Source: Sphingobacterium sp. CZ-UAM (GTDB lineage Bacteria; Bacteroidota; Bacteroidia; Sphingobacteriales; Sphingobacteriaceae). From it: a stretch of DNA of 64,000 nucleotides. The DNA lies in assembly GCF_002000245.1 (NCBI RefSeq), contig NZ_MTCM01000001.1, positions 806,001-870,000 of the forward strand. Reading direction: 5' to 3'. Under the pieces are notes generated by a model. That model had not been told where the DNA came from. It worked only from the letters and a program-made list of their open reading frames with translations, and made no database searches. The position numbers and the translations under genes were made by a program. Below, one piece after another: positions 15,413-23,690 of the stretch. Every line of letters starts with the position of its first letter. Position 1 is the first letter of the stretch.

Positions 15413-17035
15413 TTAGTTGCAAGGTATTTTCTTCTTTCCAGCGCCTACACCTTTAATGATTGTACGGCCATCAACCAGTTGAGTGACTTTTACGGTATTG
15501 CTCTGTGTGTTTCCCCATGGGAAAGTATTGAAGGAATTGCCATTGACCAATACAAGCTCATAAAGCGGTCCGCCGTTTGTTTTGCTTCCGAACATCGTCA
15601 CTTTACCGGTTCTGCTGATCACAAGTTTGATCAATGGATTGGCAGCAGTTCCCTGCATATTGTAAATCTGGTCAATTCTTCTGCCTGTTTGTACATTTGT
15701 ACCCGCATATTTACTTCCGTCAAGGAATTGGATGTTTTGTGCTGAGGATGCGCCAACCTCAAACTGAATTTCGTTTTTTGCCAGTTTTACGCCGTTTATC
15801 TCCATGTTGAAGGCATTGTCCAGTTCGGTAATGTCAAACACAAATCCATAATCTGCTGCAGGTGCGGTAAAGCTTTTGGATATTGTCGTTCCGCTCGGAT
15901 AGAAGACACCGTCGATCCGGATTCCCGGTTTCCCATTGGAGTATGCGACAGGGTAGCTCCAGTTTAGTCCATTTGTGGTCACATCTTGTGTACAGGTTTT
16001 GAAATTAAGCTGCAGGTCATACTTCTGTCCTGGGTTGATTTTTACATTTGGGATGCTGACATTTGATTTGGTTTCACCATCAATGGTCAATGTTCCCAAT
16101 TTCAGTGTTCCCGCATTTGTCGCAGGGTGGATCAACAGGGAAGGAGTGCTGACAACTGTACGTAAACCGATACCCAAAGCCGGAAATTGTGCAGCTACAC
16201 CAGCATCGTTCAAACCGTTGTAGGTAAGTGCTTCATCCGACAGTTTGAGGTTGGCCGAAGTATGACTAGGGTTAAATACAGCATTTTCAAGCTTAGTAAT
16301 TGCCCCGGTCATATTGGCATCCATGGTCATTGTTGTTGTGATTTGACTGAAACGGTGCTTTAAGATGACATTCAGGTTGTTGACACCTTTATTTACTTGC
16401 AGCGTGTTCGCGAAATACATGAGGTCGCCACTGATATTGTTAAGGCTTGCCGATGACAAAGTGCTTTGGTTGCTAAGGTTCGGTACTGTACTCGTGCTAT
16501 TGGTCGAATAAGCGACAAAGGTATACGTTTTTCCGGCATCAAGAGCAATCCCTTCTGCTGCAGCTTCTCCACCATAGCTATAGGTCTTTTCGGTAACATA
16601 ATTGCCTTGGCTGTCATAGACAACGACTTTATATTTGACATCCTTGTCCAGCTTCTTCTCCGTTACCTGAGCTGAAGTTGCTGCTTTACCCGATGAGGCC
16701 GATAATCCCTTATTGACCGCGGGAGCAGAGCTACTTGTCAAGACAACATCAATGGAAGAACTATTGCCAAAGGGGACAGTCATCTCCTGTATTTCAGAAG
16801 CATTGTTGGCTGCAGCTTTTGTAGAGCCCTGCTTCTGGCCAATGCTGTTGCTACCATCTGCACCATAAGCCTCAACTCCCTGGAGATTGATCTTGACAAT
16901 TGTTTCATCAGTCAAGGCTGTGTTTTCACCACTCTTTTTACAAGAGTAAATACTTGAAGCAACCAGTACCATACAGCCCATTATGAGTCCATTTCTAAGG
17001 TTGCGATAACTTTTCGTTTTCATGTAAGTAGACAT
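15413..17035 (-). CDS. Fimbrillin-family (FimA/Mfa-like) lipoprotein
   Basis: 540 residues from 17035, or 536 from the ATG at 17023, which gives a signal peptide that starts MKTKSYRN. The lipobox IYSCKK follows at about residue 31, so it is a lipidated surface protein. The rest is Ser/Thr/Asn-rich beta structure with two repeats of immunoglobulin-like type: the TVPFGNSSSIDVVL region, then VILKHRFSQITTTMTMDANMTG and later TLTIDGETKSNVSIP, which fits fimbrillin domains. In this family, proteolysis of an N-terminal strand leads to donor-strand assembly of fimbriae. The 55-residue gene follows directly. Confirmation of the exact subfamily needs a profile search. Confidence 0.8.
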   Translation of the reverse strand: MSTYMKTKSYRNLRNGLIMGCMVLVASSIYSCKKSGENTALTDETIVKINLQGVEAYGADGSNSIGQKQGSTKAAANNASEIQEMTVPFGNSSSIDVVLTSSSAPAVNKGLSASSGKAATSAQVTEKKLDKDVKYKVVVYDSQGNYVTEKTYSYGGEAAAEGIALDAGKTYTFVAYSTNSTSTVPNLSNQSTLSSASLNNISGDLMYFANTLQVNKGVNNLNVILKHRFSQITTTMTMDANMTGAITKLENAVFNPSHTSANLKLSDEALTYNGLNDAGVAAQFPALGIGLRTVVSTPSLLIHPATNAGTLKLGTLTIDGETKSNVSIPNVKINPGQKYDLQLNFKTCTQDVTTNGLNWSYPVAYSNGKPGIRIDGVFYPSGTTISKSFTAPAADYGFVFDITELDNAFNMEINGVKLAKNEIQFEVGASSAQNIQFLDGSKYAGTNVQTGRRIDQIYNMQGTAANPLIKLVISRTGKVTMFGSKTNGGPLYELVLVNGNSFNTFPWGNTQSNTVKVTQLVDGRTIIKGVGAGKKKIPCN

Positions 17036-17521
17036 TTTAATTTAACTTGGTTTTGTAGTGTTTTTGATTGATTTGTACGTTTTGATTTTTACTTTTTTTG
17101 TCCGTGACATTAATAATTATTAAAACCTATTTTCATCATGTTTTTTGATCAGTATTAAATTTTCCGCTGCAATTATAGATATCACATCCTGTTTAATCAT
17201 TATGATTTTCACTAAGTAATTTTTCTTGTAGAGAAACTTCTACAAGCAAGCATTATTCTTTAAGTGCTGATTTTTAGCATTTTGCAATTAATTGCTTATT
17301 TTTTTATTTATAAATCTACTGGGGGAATATTTTCCTTTTGGTTAACATTAAATAAGCGGATGGGAACCTAGCAGGATTGATTCCTAGGAGAGCAAGCCTG
17401 AATGCTATGGCACAGTTTTCGTATGAAAAGTTATAAACTATTTATATGGCTGGGTAAATATGGTAGCGGCCTTATTATAAAAGAATAAATTTTTGAATTA
17501 TTTTTCTACATTTGTATAACA
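17036..17521. other. 486-nt divergent intergenic region between fimbrillin and metal-efflux genes
   Basis: AT-rich, no coding frame recognised. The only strong signal is a -7 box, TACATTTG, at 17507-17514 just before the DUF6660 gene. The part upstream of fimbrillin was searched for TAnnTTTG on the minus strand without a match. Confidence 0.5.
17507..17514 (+). promoter_or_regulatory. -7 box TACATTTG adjacent to the DUF6660 start codon
   Basis: Exact TAnnTTTG ending 7 nt before the ATG at 17522. If transcription starts 4-7 nt after the box, the mRNA would be leaderless or nearly so. A matching -33 TTG at the usual distance was not found. Confidence 0.45.
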
Positions 17522-17851
17522 ATGAGGGTAATTGTTTTCATATTGATCACCTATATCTTGGGACTTTCCTTTGTTCCATGCAGTGATGCGAATATTCGCA
17601 GCGAGGTGACAGCCATGGAAACGCAGCTGAACGAACCCCATAACCATACTGAAGACACGAACGATAGCTGTTCTATTTTCTGCTATTGTAACTGTTGTAG
17701 CGGAAATATTACAGTCTTCGAATATCAGTTACCAAAAATCGAAGGTATTCCGATTTCAATTTATTTTGATAATCGTATGCCCGTTCTCGATATACCTATT
17801 TCATCTAACTACTTCGGAACTATCTGGCAGCCGCCTAAGGTAGATGCTTAA
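17522..17851 (+). CDS. DUF6660-type Cys-rich exported protein, first gene of the metal-efflux cluster
   Basis: 109 residues. A signal peptide (about residues 1-18, ending near SFVPC) is followed by a His/Glu-rich segment, HNHTEDTND-like, and a cysteine cluster CSIFCYCNCC around residues 50-59. This matches the DUF6660 family, found next to RND heavy-metal pumps in Bacteroidota. The Cys and His residues suggest metal binding in the periplasm, as a possible metal carrier or sensor; function is unproven. The fused RND pump gene starts 152 nt downstream. Confidence 0.82.
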   Translation: MRVIVFILITYILGLSFVPCSDANIRSEVTAMETQLNEPHNHTEDTNDSCSIFCYCNCCSGNITVFEYQLPKIEGIPISIYFDNRMPVLDIPISSNYFGTIWQPPKVDA

Positions 17852-18003
17852 TTTCAACTTTTTATAACCGTACGCAAATATTATTGGAAAATACTGCTTT
17901 TCTAATTTATGTTAGCGACGGGTGTGTGGCTGTAACCTTTGGGTTTACAGGGAAATGAGATATTCTATATATATCTATTATTTAAGCATAAATCAAGCAT
18001 ATT

Positions 18004-21000
18004 GTGTTAGATAGTATTATCAAATTTAGCATCAAGAATAAGATCATTATTGGTTTAATGACCTTGTTACTTATTATTTGGGGTGGTTGGAGTGCCACAA
18101 AGCTGCCCATAGACGCCGTTCCGGATATTACCAATAATCAGGTACAGATTTTTACTTCCTGTCCGACCTTGGCCGGTCAGGAAGTAGAGCAACTGGTTAC
18201 ATTCCCGATCGAGCAGCGGATCGCTACGGTGCCAAAGATCGAAGAAATCAGAAGTATTTCACGTTTTGGACTTTCGGTTATTACCGTTGTTTTTGAAGAA
18301 GAGGTCGATATTTACTTTGCCCGCCAGCTTATCAGCGAGCGGTTAAAGGAAGCGGTGGACCAAATTCCCCAAGGTATCGGTAAGCCCGAACTTGCTCCTG
18401 TCAGTACAGGTTTGGGAGAGGTCTATCAATATATCATTCACCCCAAAAAGGGAAGCGAAAGCAAGTATAATGCAAAGGATCTACGGACCATGCAAGACTG
18501 GATCGTTGCCCGCCAGCTGTACGGTACGCCCGGTATTGCCGAAGTGAATAGCTTTGGTGGTGAATTAAAACAATATGAGGTCGCTGTAGACCCTAACCGT
18601 CTGAAAGCGATGGATATCACTATCCCCGAAATTTTCACCGCACTGGAGAAGAATAACCAGAATACCGGAGGTGCCTATATTGACAAAAAACCGAATGCAT
18701 ACTTCATTCGCGGCATTGGGCTGGCAACCTCACTGGAGGATGTGAAGAATATTGCGATCAAAAAGACGGGTGCTGTACCTATTTATGTCAAAGATGTAGC
18801 CGACGTGCGTTTTGGACATGCGGTCCGGTATGGTGCGCTGACATATAACGGGGAAGTGGATGCCGTGGGTGGTGTCGTGATGATGCTGAAGGGGGAAAAT
18901 AGCAATGAGGTGGTCAAGCGTGTAAAAGAGAAGCTGCCTACGATCCAAAAATCCTTACCTAATGATGTCGTGATCGAGCCTTACCTGGACCGGACAGATC
19001 TTGTTGGCCGCGCAATAGGTACTGTTGAAAAGAACCTAATCGAGGGAGCGCTGATCGTTATATTTGTATTGGTGCTGTTTTTGGGAAACCTTCGTGCCGG
19101 TCTTATTGTCGCCTCAGCCATTCCATTATCCCTGCTGTTTGCTTTGGGGCTGATGAATGTTTTTGGTGTGAGTGCCAATTTAATGAGTTTAGGTGCAATA
19201 GACTTTGGTCTTATTGTCGATGGCGCGGTCATTATTGTGGAAGCGACGCTGCATCATCTTGGCTTACGCAAGTCTACTGAAAGGCTGACGCAGTCGGAAA
19301 TGGATCATGAGGTCTTTGAATCTGCGTCAAAAATCCGGACCAGTGCAGCATTTGGTGAAATTATTATTCTGATTGTTTATATTCCCATCCTGACATTGGT
19401 GGGCGTGGAAGGAAAGATGTTCCGTCCGATGGCTCAAACAGTGGGTTTTGCAATCTTTGGTGCACTAATTCTCTCACTGACCTATATTCCGATGATGTGT
19501 GCGCTGTTTTTACCCAAAAAGCATCATGACAAGAAGACCTTTAGCGATCGTTTTATCGAAAAACTTCAGCGGATCTACGCGCCTTTACTGCAGAAAGCCA
19601 TTCGTTTCAAATATATCATCGTTAGCTTGACGCTGGCTTTTTTGGCCATAGCTGTTTTCTTCTTTAAAAATATGGGTGGAGAGTTTATCCCGCAATTACA
19701 GGAAGGGGATTATGCTTTTCACTGCATATTACCACAGGGGAGCTCGCTCTCGCAAAGTATAGAAACCTCCATGCAGGCTTCCCGGATTATTAAGGAGTTT
19801 GATGAGGTAAAAATGGTGGTGGGAAAAACCGGAGCCGCGGAGGTTCCTACCGATCCTATGCCTCCCGAAGCGACAGATTTGATGGTGGTACTGAAACCTC
19901 AAAAGGAATGGAAGTCAGGTTGCAGTTATAATGAACTCGGAGCTGCTATCCTGGAGAAATTGGAAGTTATCCCTGGTGTTTTCTTTGAAAAGAACCAGCC
20001 GATACAGATGCGGTTCAATGAGCTAATGACCGGAATTCGTCAGGATGTCGCCGTGAAGATTTTCGGTGAGAACATCGATTCTCTAGCATCCTACGCTAAT
20101 ATTGTTGCAGCACAGATCCAGTCCGTTAAAGGGGCTACTTCCCCGCAGGTGGAACGGGTATCGGGATTGCCACAGATCAATATCATCTATGACCGTACGC
20201 GCATTGCCAATTATGGTCTGACCATTCAAGATGTCAATGATGTGGTGAGTACAGCATTCGCAGGTAAGAGCACAGGACAGATCTATGAAAATGAACGCCG
20301 TTTTGATTTAGTTGTTCGTCTGGATACGACACATCGCAATAGTATAGACGATGTACGCAATCTGATGATTCCGACTGATACTGGTATTCAGATTCCACTA
20401 TCGCAGGTAGCGGCCATTGATTATAAACTCGGTCCGGCACAGATCAGTAGAGAAGCGGGTAAACGACGCATTGTCATTGGCTTCAATGTCGCAGGGAGAG
20501 ATGTGGAAAGCGTGGTCAAAGATATTCAGCAGCAGCTATCCAGCAAGGTTAAATTGCCTTCGGGTTATTATTTTACTTATGGTGGCCAGTTTGAGAACCT
20601 ACAGAAAGCGAGTGCCCGTCTGATGATTGCGGTGCCTGTTTCCCTCTTGCTCATCTTTATGTTATTGTATTTTACATTCCATTCCTTTAAGCAAGCAACA
20701 CTGATCTTTACGGCAATTCCGATGAGCGCAATTGGTGGTGTATTTGCCCTGATGCTCCGTGGCATGCCCTTCAGTATCAGCGCGGGAATCGGTTTTATTG
20801 CCCTCTTTGGTGTTGCTGTACTAAATGGGATCGTATTGATCGGGACTTTCAATCAATTGAAGAAGGGGGGTATGGATGATATTTTTCAGCGTGTAAAGGA
20901 GGGAACACTGACCAGGTTGCGCCCTGTGCTGATGACTGCTACGGTAGCGTCGCTGGGTTTTCTCCCCATGGCAATCAGTACGAGTGCTGGTGCAGAAGTT

Positions 21001-22335
21001 CAAAAACCGCTGGCCACAGTTGTGATCGGTGGACTGGTGACCGCAACCTTCCTGACCTTGTTCGTACTGCCTTTACTTTATATTATTTTTAACTCAAAAC
21101 TGAATATGAAAAAAGGAAATGCGGGTAAAACTATTACGACCATATTGGTTTTCCTATTTTCTGCCACTGGATTTAAGGCGTTTTCACAAGAACGCATCGG
21201 GATTGACAACGCAATCGGCATGGCATTGAAGAGCAATCGCCAGTTTCAGGTCAATGCGGCTGAAATAACCGGAGCGACTTATAATGTCAAGACCGCCAAT
21301 GAAATCCCAAAGACAGGTGTTTTTGTGGAGAATGAAGATTACCGACCCAGCGACAAGACAGGGATCATGAAAATCGGTATCACGCAAAGCATTGCTTGGC
21401 CGGGACTCTATTCGGCGCGTAAGGAATATTTTAAGCAGCAGCTAAAATATGCCAATCTGAATACCGCAGTGCTCAACGCCAATATCAAGAAAGATGTACG
21501 CACGGCATATTATCAGCTCTGGTATCTTCAAGATAGACAGAAGCTCTATGTGGAGCTGGACAGTATCTACTCGGCGATGTTTAAGGCGACCGAATTACGT
21601 TTCAAAACCGGAGATGTCGCAGCATTGGATAAAATTGCCGCGGAGGCGAAATTACGGGAACTGCAGGCTCAATTGGTTCAAAACAAGCAGAATATGTTGG
21701 TTCAGCAGCAGCAATTGATGATGCTCCTGAACCGCAATGAATGGATATTGCCTGTAGAGCAATCGCTGGAAAAGATAAAAATGGACGTGGATGTACAAAA
21801 TCCATCGGTTGATGCTTCACATCCTGTTTTAGCTTTGCAACAACAGAATGTCAATATTGCATCCTCCAATATTGCGGTACAGAAAAATACAAATAAGCCT
21901 GAATTTTCGGGCAGATTCTTTTCGCAGCGCCTTTGGGGCGCAAAAGATCCTTTTACAGGATTCTCGGTATCGGCGTCATTTCCTGTATTTGGCCTGGGTG
22001 CTTATAAAAGCAAGGTAAAGGCTGCAAACGCGGAAATGGAGGCGCAACAAAGACAACTGGAATATGATACACAAGTTTTTCAGACGAATAAGGTGAATGC
22101 ATTGGCTGATATTGAAAAAAATGCGGCGTTATTGCAGTTCTATGAATCCGCGGGCCTCAAGCAAGCTGACGCCATCATCAAAGCCGCAAGCCTTGGTTAC
22201 AGAACCGGTGAAATAAGTTTTGCGGAGATGAGCCAGTTCTTGAGTCAGGCGATCGGGATCAGACAGAACTATTTAGATGTGCTCAATCAATATAATCAAT
22301 CAGCAATCCAATACAATTACTTTAATAATAAATAA
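18004..22335 (+). CDS. CzcA-type heavy-metal RND pump fused to a TolC-like outer membrane domain
   Basis: 1443 residues starting with GTG. Residues 1 to ~1030 form a complete RND inner-membrane pump: TM1, periplasmic loops, then TM4 motif AIDFGLIVDGAVIIVEA (HME1-like DFG..VDG), second periplasmic loop, and the second set of helices. Such a motif is typical of Zn/Co/Cd/Ni pumps rather than CusA. Then M1035 begins a segment with lysines, a hydrophobic core and FSQE at about residue 1060, exactly like a signal peptide, and residues ~1060-1443 form a TolC-like coiled-coil domain (GIDNAIGMALKSNRQFQV, later AYYQLWYLQDRQKLY). This fusion is known in Bacteroidota. The adaptor gene begins 7 nt after the stop. 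Confidence 0.93.
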   Translation: MLDSIIKFSIKNKIIIGLMTLLLIIWGGWSATKLPIDAVPDITNNQVQIFTSCPTLAGQEVEQLVTFPIEQRIATVPKIEEIRSISRFGLSVITVVFEEEVDIYFARQLISERLKEAVDQIPQGIGKPELAPVSTGLGEVYQYIIHPKKGSESKYNAKDLRTMQDWIVARQLYGTPGIAEVNSFGGELKQYEVAVDPNRLKAMDITIPEIFTALEKNNQNTGGAYIDKKPNAYFIRGIGLATSLEDVKNIAIKKTGAVPIYVKDVADVRFGHAVRYGALTYNGEVDAVGGVVMMLKGENSNEVVKRVKEKLPTIQKSLPNDVVIEPYLDRTDLVGRAIGTVEKNLIEGALIVIFVLVLFLGNLRAGLIVASAIPLSLLFALGLMNVFGVSANLMSLGAIDFGLIVDGAVIIVEATLHHLGLRKSTERLTQSEMDHEVFESASKIRTSAAFGEIIILIVYIPILTLVGVEGKMFRPMAQTVGFAIFGALILSLTYIPMMCALFLPKKHHDKKTFSDRFIEKLQRIYAPLLQKAIRFKYIIVSLTLAFLAIAVFFFKNMGGEFIPQLQEGDYAFHCILPQGSSLSQSIETSMQASRIIKEFDEVKMVVGKTGAAEVPTDPMPPEATDLMVVLKPQKEWKSGCSYNELGAAILEKLEVIPGVFFEKNQPIQMRFNELMTGIRQDVAVKIFGENIDSLASYANIVAAQIQSVKGATSPQVERVSGLPQINIIYDRTRIANYGLTIQDVNDVVSTAFAGKSTGQIYENERRFDLVVRLDTTHRNSIDDVRNLMIPTDTGIQIPLSQVAAIDYKLGPAQISREAGKRRIVIGFNVAGRDVESVVKDIQQQLSSKVKLPSGYYFTYGGQFENLQKASARLMIAVPVSLLLIFMLLYFTFHSFKQATLIFTAIPMSAIGGVFALMLRGMPFSISAGIGFIALFGVAVLNGIVLIGTFNQLKKGGMDDIFQRVKEGTLTRLRPVLMTATVASLGFLPMAISTSAGAEVQKPLATVVIGGLVTATFLTLFVLPLLYIIFNSKLNMKKGNAGKTITTILVFLFSATGFKAFSQERIGIDNAIGMALKSNRQFQVNAAEITGATYNVKTANEIPKTGVFVENEDYRPSDKTGIMKIGITQSIAWPGLYSARKEYFKQQLKYANLNTAVLNANIKKDVRTAYYQLWYLQDRQKLYVELDSIYSAMFKATELRFKTGDVAALDKIAAEAKLRELQAQLVQNKQNMLVQQQQLMMLLNRNEWILPVEQSLEKIKMDVDVQNPSVDASHPVLALQQQNVNIASSNIAVQKNTNKPEFSGRFFSQRLWGAKDPFTGFSVSASFPVFGLGAYKSKVKAANAEMEAQQRQLEYDTQVFQTNKVNALADIEKNAALLQFYESAGLKQADAIIKAASLGYRTGEISFAEMSQFLSQAIGIRQNYLDVLNQYNQSAIQYNYFNNK

Positions 22336-22342
22336 GTCAACA

Positions 22343-23653
22343 ATGAGAGTTATCATAAAAATATTTTTTGCACTAGCGATTACAACAGTTTTATATAGCT
22401 GCGGGTCAGATTCAAAAGGTGCTGGCGATGCCAAGAAGGAGGAAGGGAAAGGTGCTGCCGAAGAAAGCCATGAGGAAGGGCCAGTGACCGTAGCAGCCTT
22501 GAGTGAACAACAGATAAAGGCTGTAGGTATTGCTTTCGGAACGATTGAGGAAAAGGAGCTGACAGCGACGATCAAAGCCAATGGTCTTCTGAGTGTTCCC
22601 AATAACAATAAAGCCAATGCAACAACCTTGTATGGTGGCGTAATTAAGACTTTAAATGTACAACTAGGTGACATCGTGCGCAAAGGCCAGGTCATAGCAA
22701 CCATTACGAATCCACAATTTATTCAGCTTCAGGAAGAATATGTTGCGCTGGCGAGTAAAATTACGCTTGCAGAACAGGAGATGGCAAGACAGCAAGAGCT
22801 CAATGAGGGCAACGCCGGAGCAAGGAAAAACTTGCAGTCCGCGACGGCTGATTTCAATAGCCTTCGCGCCAGAAAAGCATCGCTGCAGCAGCAGATCCAA
22901 CTGATGGGCATCAATCCCAACACTGTGAGCCTTTCCAATTTGCGGTCTTCACTTGTGGTGACAAGTCCTATTAACGGTACTGTGAGTAATGTCTTTGCCA
23001 AAATAGGTAGTTATGTGGATGTTTCATCGCCGGTTATTGAGATTATAGATAATAGTCTATTGCACCTTGATCTTCAGGTTTTTGAAAAGGATCTTCCTAT
23101 GATCAAAATTGGGCAGATTATAAATTTTCAGCTGACAAACAACCCTGATAAAACTTATTCAGCTAAAGTATTTACGATAGGATCGTCTTTTGAAAATGAT
23201 AGTAAAACAATTGCTGTTCATAGTACTGTGATCGGTAGCAAGGTTGGTCTGATAGACGGTATGAATATTACCGGGATGATCGGAATCAATAATGTGACCA
23301 CTCCGGCCGTTCCAAATGACGCGATTGTGGAAGCGGATGGTAAGTTCTACATTTTCGTAGAAACAAGTAAGCAGGTCGAAGAGCATGAAGAAGGACACGA
23401 TGATCATGGACATGCGCATGATGAGGGTGAGACTAAGCACGAACATAAAAATGAATCAGAAGCGGCTAAACATGCCACTGAACAGGGTAAGAATGTGAAT
23501 TTTGAGAAAATTGAAATTCAAAAAGGTGTCTCCGCATTGGGATATACAGCAATTACACCAGTACAGGAAATTCCTGCGCAGACCAGAATCGTTGTGAAAG
23601 GGGCATTTTTTATCAATGCCAAGATGAGCAATACAGGAGGGCATGAACATTAA
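22343..23653 (+). CDS. Periplasmic adaptor (HlyD/CusB type) of the metal RND pump, lipoprotein
   Basis: 436 residues from ATG 22343; an upstream frame without a good start was rejected because MRVIIKIFFALAITTVLYSC is a lipoprotein signal with a lipobox cysteine at residue 20. The barrel-sandwich hybrid is recognisable: KTLNVQLGDIVRKGQVIATITN, and SPINGTVSNVFAKIGSYVDVSSPVIEI. A His/Glu/Asp-rich insertion, with HDDHGHAHDEGETKHEH at about residues 353-370, is likely metal binding. It joins the inner pump to the outer channel. Gene is 7 nt from the RND gene and 37 nt before the P-type ATPase. Confidence 0.92.
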   Translation: MRVIIKIFFALAITTVLYSCGSDSKGAGDAKKEEGKGAAEESHEEGPVTVAALSEQQIKAVGIAFGTIEEKELTATIKANGLLSVPNNNKANATTLYGGVIKTLNVQLGDIVRKGQVIATITNPQFIQLQEEYVALASKITLAEQEMARQQELNEGNAGARKNLQSATADFNSLRARKASLQQQIQLMGINPNTVSLSNLRSSLVVTSPINGTVSNVFAKIGSYVDVSSPVIEIIDNSLLHLDLQVFEKDLPMIKIGQIINFQLTNNPDKTYSAKVFTIGSSFENDSKTIAVHSTVIGSKVGLIDGMNITGMIGINNVTTPAVPNDAIVEADGKFYIFVETSKQVEEHEEGHDDHGHAHDEGETKHEHKNESEAAKHATEQGKNVNFEKIEIQKGVSALGYTAITPVQEIPAQTRIVVKGAFFINAKMSNTGGHEH

Positions 23654-23690
23654 GTAGTCGCATTTGTTAACAAAGTAATCATGATAAGCT

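Noticed and set aside
23159..23446. 95-codon antisense frame in the adaptor gene
   Set aside because: It is a shadow of the His-rich insert, with no independent support.
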